From Acanthaster planci (taxonomy: Eukaryota > Echinodermata > Asteroidea > Valvatida > Acanthasteridae): DNA of 64,000 nt. This document shows, one piece after another, positions 11,826-26,800 of this stretch. Location of the stretch: NCBI RefSeq assembly GCF_001949145.1, contig NW_019091372.1:1408203-1472202 (forward strand). Reading direction: 5' to 3'. Made by a program: the position numbers and the translations under genes. Under the pieces are notes generated by a model that worked only from the letters and a program-made list of their open reading frames with translations, was not told where the DNA came from and made no database searches. The stretch's first letter is position 1; the number at the start of each line of letters is the position of its first letter.

Positions 11826-14800
11826 TCACTTGCCCAGCATGGATGCTGGGTTGCCCTTGGTCATCTGCAGAACGGCACACTTGATGGTCTTGAGCCGCTC
11901 CTCGGCAGGGCCGAAGGACGAATTGACGATGAGCATAGACTCGTACAGCTGGATGGCCTTACTGAACTGGCCCTGTCAGGCGAGAACAAAAGAAATTCAT
12001 CAACTCATCAACTGCAGAGGTTTCCCTGACCAAACCTCAGGTAAGAACGAGAGTGGACCTTCCTCACGAGAGCGTCGATGGCAGAAGAGAAGGGCAAACT
12101 GTACATACTGAAATGACTCATACGGGCCCTAGGCAGAGGCCAATCTCTATCAGTGACCGGTTATCAGCCATTGGTCGATTTTGCCTGGTACCCCGAATAT
12201 ATTTTATGCATAGGTTACCAGTTAAAATCCACCACTGGTCAACAAAATAATGGTCACTTATCAGACTTGGTCACAGGGGCCACCACAAAAGCCTTTTTGT
12301 CATTTCAACAGCAGTGACGCACAACACACTAAGCCACCATGCGCAGTGTGAAACAAGGGTCGGCATCTTTGTAAAAAGGGCCTCCTTTCTTGATTTGTGG
12401 GACGTAAATATTTTTGCACGGACATTGATGAGTGCGTTAACGAGACCCCAAAATGCACTTATGTTTTTGTGGTACCACTCAAGCACAGGTCGCAAACACG
12501 TATTAAGCGCGTAATTCAACCAAGGTTGTTTTGCCGTGTCAAAATCCACTCTCGCCTCACCATCATGGGTACCTCCACAGTAAGGGTGTTGCCTCACACA
12601 TCCACAGCTGGTGCACCTTAAGAAAAGTTCAAGCCACGGCCGTTCATCGACCACCGGTCACTTTTCCCTGGTAGCCCGTGCTAAAAGTACATCCCGGATA
12701 CCCGTCAAATTGAGCAGTGGTTGAGAAATGGTCATCGCTCAAACATCGCCTGTTTCTTCCGTAGTAACCCTACTCACCTTGGCGGCGTAGAGGTTGGCTA
12801 GGGTGAACTGACAGAGCACAAACTCTCTGGAGATCTCCCACGCCATCTGGGCCACCGTGATCCCGTCATCGATCAGGCCAGAACGGTGGAATATGTTGGC
12901 TATGCTGATGAGGGCAAGGTCCTGGTAAGAGAGGGTCGGATGAACAATGAGCAGTGGTGTAAATATAGGGGTATGTGCCCCCACCCCAGGGGAAGTCCAT
13001 TCGCTCCCCCCCCCCATTTCAAAAGTTGAAAAGGAAAACTCACGGACGACTGTTAATTCGCCTTCGGTCTTCCTTTAAAAAAGTGTATTCTGAGGTTCCG
13101 ACTTGGAATTTCACCTCAGTTATGCAACCGACAAGAGGACCATCCAAACAATCTCAATATTACCATTTAATCAACTCTGACCCAGCTTTGAGAGAGAAAA
13201 AAAATGGAAAAAGAAATCTACCACGAGTTTTCGATGTCAAATTCAATGGTGAATGACGGCATACCTTGACTTTGTGGTCCGAGTGGTGAAGCGCCACCCG
13301 GAGGCAGTTCAGGGCATTCACGGCGTTGCCTGCTCGCCGCCAATACACAGCTGCCAGATTAGTCAGCACCCAGGATGTGGAATTCTAAAACAGGAAAGAA
13401 ANNNNNNNNNNNNNNNNNNNNNNNNNNNNNNNNNNNNNNNNNCTTATGAGGTTTTTCACAAGCTCTCGGACAAGCACTGAGCATACAGTGCTTATTAATA
13501 TACGTTGGGTGAGGGCAAAACCTGTTATATATAATAAACCGTAAGTGTCCGAACCCAACAAGTCATCTGTTAGAGGTCAATCTGATCATTTCTCCAACAT
13601 CATATAACTATGATCTCCGTTACTAAAGTCACTCAAACATATTGTAATATCCACTGACCCCCGACCCAGGTTTCTCATCAGACACTTCCAATATGGATGC
13701 CTCCTTATGAAGTGCCGACACAAGCCTTTCCTTGAGCGTCGTAACTGGGGCAATATCTAAATCACCTGGCTATGGCTTAGCATATTACATGTATCTATGG
13801 GAAATGCATGAAACTGCTGGCTTACGGCTTCCACAGGCATGCATGTTATTTCTAGCCGTAGCCTGGTAATTCAGACATATCCTAAGACTGTCTTTCCTCC
13901 TACATTGACTATAATAAAACCCCACCAACCAACCATCGGAGTCAAACTTCGCACCCACCTTCTGGAGAGCCATCGCGATCCTGGTCCCCGCCACGCTGAT
14001 GGACATGGCCACGTCCTCTGACCGCAGGTACTCCAGGGCCTCGTCCAGCCCCTGCTCGGCCGTGTACTGCAGGCTCTCCCGGCCAGCCATGCCTGCCAGG
14101 TGGTCCAGGGTGTGCATGCTGGCGCCCACCTCCGCCCCGCAGACCGGCACCAGCGGCTTGCCGGGCAGCTTGGCCTGGAAGTCAATGTGCTCCTCGATTC
14201 TGGACGAGGGAATGGGGAAGAGTATCAGTTACTCAGGAATGAGTAACGACAGACCAAGCCATTACAAATAGGGGAACTCGTCCGAGCCTGTACCTGACAT
14301 TTTTGGCGGTGACGGAGACCCAGGTGGTGTAGAACATGTTCAGGTTGACCTTCTTGTAGAGCTCGCAATCCTGCAGCGTGGGCCAGGGCAGTCTGGTCAG
14401 GTTATTCAAGTCGCTCACGTCTAAAGAAAACACGATTCAAATGTTGATCTACGCACTCACTTTGCGAGTCCTCACGAACTTAAGAAAAATACCCACAGTT
14501 TCATCCTCGCACGGCGCACAGTTCCAATCTGAACTCACCCACGACCTGCGTGGTCTTGGCAGCAGGAACGTTGGGCCCCGACGCTGGGGGCGGTACAGTC
14601 TCTCCGTCCTTGACCTCCCCGTCCTCAGAATTCAACCTCAACTGTTGCGGAAACAAATTAGAATTATAAACACACATTCCACATGGGACATCCAAAGCAC
14701 AAGAAAAAATCTTGAATATTTGCTGAGGTAATTACCGATTTTGGCTCGAAATGTTTTTTTTATTAGCTTTTCACTTGTATAAGATATCTCTATGCACCAG

Positions 14801-17800
14801 TATTACTGGCCAAGTCTCAACTAAGTGTTAAATGTACAAATGACCGTAAGAGTACGTCTAGATTGACGGCTTGAAAAACATGATGCTTTGGCATAAATTC
14901 TTGTGAACACAATAACTGTCATAAGTGTTTTTCCAATCAGGCAAACTCACCGTTTCGCCCGGTCGTAAGCCCCTGTGCATGGTGACCGTTTGTGACGAGT
15001 CAGTATTCCCAGGGTGATGGGTTATCGTGCCGACGCCAAAAGAGCTGCCATCTTCGTCTCTGACCACCGCCTGGGCGTCGCGCAGCGGAGTTCCTGGGGA
15101 AGACAATCCAAGTTCAAATCGCACCTTGCCTTTCATTCAAGAATATTCATTGGGTCCACATCTTGGGTGTTAGGGGTTTTTTCAATGATTTTATTCCTTA
15201 GGTCGTTCTTTTTTTCCCCTTTTTTTTTTCATTGTGGGTTTTGCCTTCACACTGATGTTTATTCACGAATGTTGTCCAAAAACGTGCGCAAAAATTTACA
15301 AGCTTACTCGGGCGGGACTCGAACCCACAACCTCCTGCTTCCGGGTGCAGACGTCTTAACCACTTGATCACTCAGCTTGCCAAGGTCGGCAGGTTGGGCA
15401 GTCAGATGTAGCAGATATACCACAATCAAACTATTTCCAAAGATTTACTTAGCGTAGGAGATACGCTAAGTTTGAATTAAGGAGTTTTCCCCCCATGTTT
15501 ATTCATAACACCGTATAACCAGCATTGTAAGCAAGCTTGTAAAAACTGGGTGTTTCTGTACTTTTTGTCTTAGGATCTGCAGTTTAAATAATGTGAACAG
15601 GTGCACAAGGCACGGTATTCCTCTCAATTCAAAGTCTAATAAAAGATATCTCAGGAAACAGCAGAAGACTCCAGCCTACCGGCTGCCTTGTAAGCCTTCC
15701 CGTTCTGCAGCTTTTCCCCAGTGTCACAGTTCGTATCTTCCCTGGTGCAGTCCCCCGACTCCCGCGGCACAAACTCCCTGGTGCGGGTCTCGGTCTGGCA
15801 CTGCCTCTCCCCGTTGCGGTCGGTGGAGCACACCGTACGGCTCTGGCGTTGCTGTAACCTCTGACCCCCGGCCCCGACCTCTTCCCCCTCTGTCTGCTGG
15901 GCGGTCATTTCCTAACGTGAAAGGGGGAAAAAAAGTAGGTTTTAGAGACAAGATAATTATTGACCAGATGGATAGGCAGTCACTTGAACAAAAAGTTGAA
16001 ATTGTAAAAATAATCTCCGTACCTCCCGCTTCCGGAAACACTTGAGCTGCCTCAGGGTGTTGAGGTACTGATCCTTGGGGTCGAGGGTCAGGGCCACCAC
16101 AAACTCGTTGGCCGCGGCCTCCAGGTTGCTGCTGGCTGCCAGGGCATTGGCCAAAACGAAGTGCGTGATTGGCTGATGGAAGTGACAATGAAACAAAAAA
16201 ACAAACTCAATCACTGCATGTCAACTGATTAAAGCACGATCCAAGTGGACATTTGGGGCTGTGGCCGTGTTCATCATCAGTGTGTGTCTCGTGTATTTGC
16301 TGCTGGCAATGGCCTAGACCTAGCTCTAGACACAACATGTAGACTCAGCCGAATCTGAACACGGCCATCTTGTTTCCTCGTTTTACTGGAAGATGAAAGG
16401 GATGACTCTCAAACTGAAAGTCATCTGGTAGAGCTTAAAAACAAAATTTTCAAAAAGACACTTTCAAACAATGTTGCCCTTGGGAAAAAAAATTCTTGCC
16501 CTTCTCCTTCCTTCACGAAAGTTGGAAAAGTGGGAAACTCTGAGGAGAGACATTTCTGGCTCCAATGCTGTTAATAAATGTTACCACGAGTATGGTAGAG
16601 AGATGTTGGACCTGGTGACTTGGATCATTACACCTGAATATGAAACTTTTCAGATGGTACGTTTGTTACAAAGCGACGTGACTGCAGATGCGGTCAAGCA
16701 CGTTTGCCAATTTGAATCGTGTTGCTAATTTCCTTTCTTAATAACAAAAAGCTCTGAAATTAAAAGGAAACGGTGAAGTGGAGAAATATCTCACCTCCGT
16801 ACTGTTGACCACCAGGGCCATGCGCAGCAGCTGTACGGCATCTTCCGGCCGGCGGGCATTGAGCAAGACGCCGGCCGCGTTGACCAGTGGCACGTCGGCG
16901 TACTCCACGGGGCAGCGGTGCAGCGCCCGGCGCAGGCACTCCACCCCGTGGTAGTTGTTGCCGATCACCAGCCAGTAGAAACCTGCCAGGTTGTACACCA
17001 GCCACTTCTCCGCCACATTCTGTCGGGACAGAACGATCTCATTCGCGTCAAGATGTGCTCCGCGTCGGGGAGGTGTTAATTTTAAGTAACAGGTTTTAGC
17101 CCTCGTAAAAATAGTTCGCGGCACCTGCTGCTACATCTGACTCGGACCTACTAGGTTAAGTGGCGAAGACGACTGCACCACTAAGAAGGAGGTCATTGCT
17201 TTGAGTCTCACGCAAGTTAGCCTGTGAATTTTTTTGAAGGCTCTTGGTCACACACTGAGCATAGTGTCACGAAAATACGTCAGTGTAAGGACAAAAACCT
17301 GTTATTAAAGATCTTATTCGTAAATGTGATTCCTAAATTGCAGACCGAGACCTTCAGATGTTCCGATAGTCCAGACTATGCAAACACTGAACTCGGCTGG
17401 TCAGCCATTTCAACATATCTCTCTGAATGTGTACAGTGGAATAAATTCAACTCAGACATTACAAGAAAATTAAAAGGTGAACACGCGACAAGTATTAACT
17501 CATCTCTTGAAAACAACAATTAACCACAGCATTGACAGACTGTTCAAAATGCAAATTCCCATGATTTTCCGCCAGTGAAACATTTGTGGAGTGTGCATTT
17601 CTCTCAAACAGTCAGCAAAGCTAACAACCTGTCTTCAAGGATCCCCCAAAAGGTTGGCGTGGGAGTGTCTCAAATCCACCCCCCCCCACACTATCTATGA
17701 TACACCAGCTCCTTTGGCAACGACTGGCCATTCTACAAAATGACATCACGCAACCCTTTCCTCTCGTTCTCGGGTAGCAGATATTAAAAGTAATTGACAT

Positions 17801-20800
17801 AGAAGAAAGGTAACAGACGGACGGACAGACAGCCTAACCGACAGGCCCCAGCAGACCTCACCTTGGGCTCTTCAAATGCAGTCAGGATGCGCTGGGACAA
17901 CTCCTCCTCACTCGCCTGGTCGCTGTCAATGTAGGCCAGCAGTTGCTACATGCAGAAAGCAGTGAAAAGACTGAAAACACTCCAAAACATTTGGCTTCGC
18001 ATGAGACCATTTTATGTTTGGGTTACAGAAAAGGGAGTTGTGTTCACATGAGTGCCATCAAGACAGATTAAATTCACGAGACTAAAGCTTCAAGCCTGAG
18101 ATGCAGATGAGATTTGGAAATCACCCATGGACTACTGTGACTATTTGAGTTAAGCCGTGTCCGATTCAACTGGCTGTGGCTGGGAGTAACACACAAGTCT
18201 ATGGGAAGTGGCTAAAGCCACAAGCCAATGGCTTCCATGGGTGCATGCATTATTTATAGCCATAGCCATAACTTTTGGACAAGGCTTCCCACTGACCGGG
18301 CTGAGACTCTTGATGGTGTCGGTGAGAGGCAGGTGGGCCCGGCCGGCAATACTCCCGACGTAGTCCATGGCCGTGCTGCCCTCCTTTAGCTCCTCCGCCG
18401 TCACACAGACGGGCGGGAACCAGGGCAAGGGGTGGACGTCGTCCTTGAAGAGGTTCAGGTTGTCATTGACCAGGTGGGCCACTCTGTGAAAACCGAAACG
18501 GCGGAGCCACTTTTAAGAACCCGCTGAGCCTGTCGGTTTTCTCGGCCTGAGGGCTTGCTGACCATGTTAAGCCTGAAAGTTTGCTTGGTACAGGTTCTCA
18601 GCCAAAGCGGGTTACCAGGAGGGTGGCTACTGCCAACTATATTACAGAAACAGGTACTTGCGACTGGATACCAGTCAAGATCAGCTTAACACAAAAATTT
18701 TGCAAAGCAATATGAAATTAAGCACTGTCTCTGTAAACATTTGATACTTGAAGGAAAGTTATCTTTACATCTGGTACACGAAAAAGCACTGCAATAGCTC
18801 TGGCTGAGGTCAACTTCCCGATGACGGAGTGGTCGACGGATTTACGTACCTCAGCCCTTTGTTTTCGGGCGGCAAGTACGTCGGGGCATACTTGCTCCAG
18901 TCGGGCAGCTCGGGCGGCACGTTCCGGCAGTCCTCCTCGCTGGGCCAGTCCACTCGGCTCCAGGGGGGTGTCGGGGCGCTGCCCGGGCTAAAGAGGCGGG
19001 CTGAGTTGCGACGGAGCCCAGCGCTCAGATTGAAGCAGCTCTCTTCCTGTGGTTAAAAACACGGAGGCAGCATTCAGACTAAACCGGCCTTTTGTTGAAA
19101 AAGGATAGAATTTTCCACAAATTCTCGAGGGTAAATGTCTTTTGTTTTCCCACCAAGAATACAACCGCAAAAGGTGAAACGCTCCAGTGACTGTGAAGTA
19201 TACTGCAGAATGGTTAAATTTGGAGCCACCACCAAATTTTGTGGCAACGGCCAGGTCTTCACTGGTTGCAAATATATTTATCTTCAGGCAAACTTGAATT
19301 CTCAGTTCTGATTGGTTGATCCATGGCAACATGCAGTGTGACATATGACTGTGTTGCGGAGTCCATGTCAAACCCAACGTAATGCACTATTCTAATTCAA
19401 CGCAATGCGCTGTTTCTACTCTAAAAGTAAAACGCGCAACTGCAAAATTTACCGTCAATTCAAAGGCGGAGAGCTTACGCACACAGGCCCCTATCACAGA
19501 GCTATATTAACTTACTCTATGGCCCCATCAACATATTCACTGCGCGTCAAGTTTGCCTCAAGATAAATTCGTTATCGTGCGCTCATGGAACAAACCAATG
19601 TAAGCCCGTCTGTGTACGGTATACCGCTCGGCCTCGTGGCATAGGGGACACAGACCCACTACGTCATTCTGTGCTCCACTTGTCAACATGCCGACAATCC
19701 ACTTAGCCTTAGCCCTGGATGCCCATTTTAGGCACGGCTCACTCACCCCATTCGGCAGTTGGATACAGTTGTTGCGAATGCTTGACGTGTCAACAACTTC
19801 TATCTCCTTGACAGGAAAAGGGGAGAGATGGAATACATAAAGCAACATCAAAACTGAGAGTTAATGCATCTCAATAGAGGGTTTGCATGGCTGCCATCTT
19901 GCAGGCCAGTGCTTTCGCTCCACAGGGTATGCAACAAAGGAGGTTTCCATGTGGGAAAACAGAACTGCCCTGCAAGATGGCTACCACGCAAAGCCTCTAC
20001 AGTCAATATCAAATTATCATATCAAAAATGGATGTAGCATTCAATAAAATCCCTTGGATTTGTTTGGAAACAGCAATATTATTGTGTGTATTCCAATAAC
20101 CAAGGCCAATTCCATAGTGCTGCTGAAGCGAAAAATTTGTTTATGAGTGGGAAAAAAATTGCTTGACAAATCAGGTTACCAGCCAAAACTTCTTGTGATG
20201 TATATTGTTTTGGAATAGTATTTACCTGTCTTTTGGTTAGCATGACACTCACATAAAGTTTGAGATGGTAACCTTTGTTTATTAAGCAAAGTTTTTTCGC
20301 GCTTAAGCAAATTCTGTGCTTAAGCAGCTCTATGAAATTGGCCCCATGTCAATGCTAACCGTAATTGTGTTTACATACATATTGCTACTATTCAATTATT
20401 TTGCTACAACATATCGAAGATCATATTGGAATTCTTTGAACTACTCAGATGCTGAGTCACCGTATCGAAGACGATGACACACTAACCTCTTCCTGTTGAA
20501 GGGGTATTCCAAAGATCGTGAGATCCGGCGGTGTACCCTGGGTGCACATGACGAACTGGGGGCCGTCTTCGATGTCCGTCACCTCGCAGTGAGGGTTGTC
20601 AACTGGGAAGGGTGGTAACAGTGATAAGCTGATAATAACATGGAAGGGACGGGGTAGGACAGTTCATTGCTTTTCAAGGGATTCTGTTTGTTATTGTGAA
20701 TTTTTTTTAAAAGTGCATTTCAGCTGGTTACGGGTGAAATGTAGTTATTACGGGACCCTGCTATATTAGCATGGCCACTTTCCTTCACTTTTTAAGTGCA

Positions 20801-23800
20801 GAGGGAGGTCTGATGGAGGAATCCTAACCTTCCCATGATATTTCAAAAATCCAACCGAAGCTTTAAGTTCCACGTTGGGTAACTGAGACTAGAATGCACC
20901 TCCTTGATCCTACAAGATCTAACAAAAGATCCTGGCAAATTTGAAAGCACCGGGGAGGGATTATAATGTCTGACAGACCATCCTGTAGATTTTAACAGTG
21001 TGGGGAAGATACTTATTTAAAGTGATGGAAGCCAAGCTGTATCCTTCCTTAATCCTACAAAATCTTACAAAAAGTTTCTGGCGAAGTTTACAAATCCTGG
21101 AGAGTTACCAATAAAGTTGGAAGAATGTGGCACTAGATTCTTATGTTCTGTGGCTGATTTTGGAAGATACAGGAGAACCCTTTAGCAAACACTTGATTGG
21201 GGGAGAGTTGGAAGCAGGGGGGGTTACACAAGACCTCACCCATGCCCCGCATGAGTCGGTGCCGGTGGTAGCTGAGGTTGGACTCGAACTGGTCCTCGGA
21301 CCGGCGCTGGGCGATCCTCATCACCTTCTGGGTCTGCTCGAACTCGTCCTGCTTGGACTTGTAGTCCTGTAGCTCTGACAGAGTGCGCTGCAGGGACCTG
21401 ACAGGGCGAGAGACCGTGACTTGAGTTTTACTCAGCTACGGCTGACTCAACAAGTGTGCCTAAGCACCTCTATCATGGGACAGCCATGTCTCTTCTCTTC
21501 CATTCAAAGCAATGTAACCAAACTGAGGCTGGAAGGAAACAGAGTCTGTTCCCTTTTATCAATATGTGAAGTGGTATTACTATAGCCAACGGGTCTACGG
21601 GAAACAAGACAAACATGGCAACATCGTAATAAAGGCCTATGGAAGCCGCTGGCTTCAATTTCCCACAAATTTGTGTTAATGCCAGCCACGGCCAGGAAAT
21701 TCAGCTGCAACCGAAATTGACGTCACTCACTTTGCCATGAGCAAGAGGGCGATTTCCGCGAACTTACTCAGAAATGAAGCACTTTTGCTCCGCGAAAACT
21801 TGTTATAAGTGAAAGTTGCAGGCAAAGTGTATTAAGTTAAAAGAACTTTTCAGTTAATATTTGCTTGGCGAGAAATATAGTTGAGCATGCAATCAACAAG
21901 CCACAGATATGAACTGATCTTCAGGTCGTCTTTGTAGTTTGCATCCAGGCCTTACATTGCTGTTTCCCGTCAAGACGACGGGCTGTGGCGCCTTGAAATT
22001 CAGTTTTCGGGTTAAATTTGCTTTCTTGTTAGAGAAGTCAGCCTGTAAGTTCTGTTAACGCCAAATTTCCCTCTGCAGGACTTTTTGTTCTTGAGAGCCT
22101 CCAACTGGTTTGCCTTGAAGGGCCCCGTGGTCTTTTGCTGTCCATCCTCGATCCAAAATCATCGATTGAAAATTGATCAAATTATCTGCTTACACGTGCT
22201 GAGCTTCCAAGGCCTGCTCCAGCTTTTGGTGGCATCGCACGGCGTGGATGCGTTGCTGGGGCCAACAGGTCTCCGACAGTCCCGAGTTGATCGCTTGCTG
22301 AAAGTGGTGGACCGACTGGTCATACTCTCCCACGGTCTGGAGCAGGGGTCAAGATGAAACGAGATTTTAGTATCTGAACAGTGCAACATTTCAAGTTTTG
22401 GTTTGAAGTTGTTCGGTCCTGAAGAGTCGCTTTAAGGAGATTTCGAGTGCGGGCCTAGTATCAGGAGTACTATAACCCTAACCCCCTAGGCTCCTGCACT
22501 AGGAAGCATACTGAACCCCACAAAATCCAACAGGTTCATGTACTTGTCTATGTACTTGTACATGCAGGTTACTGTACCAAACCAGATAAACTCCAACAGA
22601 ATGAGCCCGTTGGAGTTTGAGTGATATGGTATGGATGGGTCTATGCAATATAGGATGACTTGCACTGAACAGTACCAAACCTGACAAAATTAAGCGTAGT
22701 CCAACAATTGGTACAGCAAGCCAGACACTGCACACAATGACCCGTGTATGTCCCAACTCACACAGAATCCAACACCATCTCCCTGGGCCTTTCATCCCAA
22801 GTCTCACAAAATTCAACGAGAAGTTCCTCAGGTGCGGTACCAAACCTGCCAAAACCTGCTGTTCGAGCATGGCAGGTTTGGGGTAGTTAGGGTTAAGATA
22901 AATGGCTCACTTAAATAAACACAGACAGAAGAAAAAATCAAGTTCAAAGGAATCAGTTTCGGCTGTAGGGAGACCAAAGCAGGCTTAGGCTGAGTCGGAA
23001 TCAACTGGCTGTGGCTACTTCTAACACACATGTCAATGGAAAGTGGCTACAGCCACAAGCCAGTGGCTAGTGCACTCATTATGGCCAGCCATAGCCGTAA
23101 CATTCGGACACAGCCTGTTTAAGGACAGCTTGGGGGAACTCACCGCATACATGCAGCCCAGCAGGACGTGGAGATTGGCCACCTCCTGGCCGGACTCCAG
23201 CGCTGCCTGGGCCAGGACCACTGCCGAGGCCGAGTGTTGGTTACGGTGAAGCACGCTGGCCATGTTGACCAAGGCAGCGTTCTTGTCTTTGCTGTGGGAC
23301 AGAAGCCGAAACGTCAACCATCACACACGGACAAACGATACAAACACCGGCAAGCAAGTCTTTAAAAAAATGGCAAGGTCACTCGAGAACAAAGCATGTG
23401 GGACGCATGGTCAGTGCGTGCGAGTCGGCATACAGCCACACTGATTAGGACAACTTCTCGTATCTTGTATGACCGCAAACGCACATCATTTTGGGCATGC
23501 GCTGTTGGAAACTGAACTTTCTCATTTCATTCGAACTCGCAAACCATCAGTTTCACAGATTTTGGAATCTTCGGAAATATTCCAGAAATTCTGCTAGGCA
23601 GAAAACCAGGCAACAGCACTACACAAACCGTGCCTTTTTGGCAGGTGACCCTGTATTTGCCAAGCAAATATTTTTTCACTCTAAATAGATTTCCTGGCTA
23701 AGTGGCTCTCCAATACTGGCCACATCTACTTACTGCGGTGCGAAGTGCAGCGCCCGTCGTCCGCACTCAATCACCTGCAGCGAGTTGCCCACGGCGCGCC

Positions 23801-26800
23801 AGTAGAAAGTGGCCATCGTGTACAGCTCCCAGGACGTTTTATTCTGCACATCAATAAAAGTACGGCAAATCGTCCAAGTTTTCCCTCCAACTTGAAACGG
23901 CGAGTGCGAATAAAGGAGACTTCCGACAAAAAACTGACAGAGCTAGAGTGGTCGATTAGTACATGACCCTAGTAGATAAGAACTTGTGACTGGAACGCTC
24001 TCAGTGAAGACGGTGCCAACTTGGAAGACGGGTACCGAGCGGCTCGGTGGGTAGAGCAATGATATGGTACTGTGTCAGTTTGGGTTCAAATCCTGCTCTG
24101 GCAAGGTTTCTCTATTTAAGTGTTAACTTTACAAAAATACCTAACAACTCAATGAATGAAAGTTTACATCACACATCAACTGTGGACTTTCTTTTGTTTT
24201 ACGTTGAAAACCTGGAGAATATGCCCATTTGTCTCACACCACAAATTCTCCGTTACGCTAGATTTTGACTTTACCGAGACAACCCCACCGACTTTTTTTT
24301 TTCAGATAAGGGATTAACCTTCTGTGGACCTGGCTCGGTCCACACAAGGTTCACACAACCTGCATTCCGAGGACCCATTTCGCTTTCGGGTCCACAGAAG
24401 GTGTGTCGAACCAACTGTTGGACTTTGATGGGCTCTGTTAGGACTGAGGTCCTCAGTCACCTCTCTGAGGGCCCTGTACAGCAAGCGGCCGGTCTGTCCC
24501 TCTGAACCGACGCCCTTCAACTGGTCCCAAACGTTCTCCTCCGCGAAGTTGGTCAAACTATGTCTCTCCTGAACGCCCTGCAGTAAGAAAGCCCAGATTG
24601 TAGAAGCGCTGAGAATCGTAAAACTTAGCACATTTCAAAAACACACAACACAGATAACAAAACAGCAGGTGCGCGTACAAAACCAGTCAACACTAATTGG
24701 GCAATACACAGGTAAGTCTACGGTGTGACAAGGCAAACATCAATGCAGTCTCTGTTTCCTTACATTATTGTCGCCAATCCTACTGAACAAAGGAGTGGCC
24801 AATTTTTATCTTCTAGAGTGCGACACATGTCAGTGTCCCGGAATTCTTCGTATTATAATCAGTTGAATTCATTTGAAGAGAACTGATTCAACAAAACTCT
24901 ACTTCAACTTTTGAACCAAGACCTCAAGCCAATTGTCTTGAGAGCATTACATCTGAAATAAATTTTAAAAGTTGGCCCGGTTTAGTCGCGTATATTTTGT
25001 CACAGTCGAGATCTTGAGCTGTCTCTCGGGTTAAGTATAGAAATACACTTTTACTGTTATATTTTCTCTTTACCTATATAAGTATACTAGTACATTATAA
25101 GTATACTTATTATATACTAAGAATAGTAAGTATTTTTCCTTTACCTGCAGATGATCGTAAGCGTGCACGCTGAACGGCAAGGACAACATTTTGGTGCAGT
25201 TGGGCTGCACATTTCTGCCGCTTTCTGAAGAACTGGAGGCATCCAACAAGCCTTTCGCCCTGGGCGCAATCACACACACACACACACATATGATCCTTAC
25301 GTGAACTTGAAGAGTTGCACGTGTTGTACTCATGGGCCAAGTGCCCCGCATATTAAAAAATGGAGAAAAAAAGACCGCCAAAATTGAAGCACCATTGGAT
25401 GTTACATGTATCTAACTGTGCGTTTCCTGGTGTGCGTGGATTATATAAACAGTGGATGGCGCATCGGAACAGCAAAGGACCCTAAACACACTAATGGCGT
25501 ACAACTGAACAGCGCCCTCTTTTGTTCACAATCAGGGTCAACAGCAGGAACGGAACCCTGTTTAGTAAGAGACCCAGTGACATATTAACTCTGCTGTGCC
25601 AAAATCATTTTTATACTCGTGAGGAACAGGGGTATCAGCACTGCGAGGGTAGACATTCTGTTCAGCCAGGGGCTGCGACAAAGTTGGATTTCCCATAGAT
25701 ACAGGGTGCTAATCGTTACAGCAGAAAACGGAGTCTGCTACGCCCCAACTTTGCCCACTGTTGCAACTTCTGCCCAGTGCCTACTTGAGAGGAGTTGGGC
25801 ATGCCACGTTCTTGTGCTCATCAAAGACTTTCTCCCTGGGCAAATTTGAGCATCAACGCAGTCGGGCCTACCCCAAGCAGGCCCCCCGGAACGAAGTTGA
25901 GGCCGTGGACAAAGCTGAGATGTAGCAGGTCTCCGAGGCCCAAACTCAGTGGCAATTTGGGAGCCTTACTTGATACCCTTGAGGTACAGAGGTATCAGCA
26001 CGGTAGGGTAGAGGTTTTGCTGGGCCAGGGGTTGCTGGGCTGCCACGCAGTCGCTGTCCGTCCTCAGGAACCGCTGCTCCAAGTCCAGGTCCTTGTCCTC
26101 GTTGGCTTCGATCTCCGCCTTCTGGCGCTCCAGCTCTTGCTCCAGTTCCCGCATGCTGGCGCCCCGCTGGTCTTGCTTGAGGAAGGAGATGAAGTTGTGG
26201 GGCTCCTTGATGTTGAAATGCGAGTTGAGCTGGTGGGAAAGTTGTGCATCAGTGTCATTTTAGAAAACGTTCGGTCAGGTGAATGTGCCCAGCGCAGACG
26301 AGTATTAAGGAAGCTGCAGCTATGAGCCTCAAGCGCGACCAAGAGAGGGCGCAATTTTCCTGGCAATGAAGGCTCTTTTGGTAGGACCTGCACTTCGCTT
26401 GTTCACAAACGACTATGCAATGTGTGCGTTGAGGTCACATAGCTACCAACAAAAATAAACACTCCCGACCACCACGGCTCTGTTTCAACCAATAAGGGGG
26501 TGTTTTTGTTCAAGGCAGACAGACATTTATCTTGACGCCACCATCTTTGTCTTGTTCCCTGTAGACCAACTGGAAATAGTAAGACATCTTCACGTATTGA
26601 TAAAAGGGAACAGACTATTTGTCCTTCCAGCCTCAGTTTGGTTACCTTGCTTTGAATGGTAGAAAAGCAAGATGGATGCCCCATGATAAAGGTCTAAACT
26701 AAATCCATGAAAGCTGGAACACCACAACTGCGTGGTTATAGAAAACAGTCACTACAAAGTGAAATTTCGCCTGCACCGACATGATAAGTTTAACATGTTT

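Noticed and set aside
15302-15385. Functional tRNA gene
   Set aside because: Good box A and B words, but the acceptor stem does not pair and a truncated sibling exists at 1-55; a SINE head fits better.
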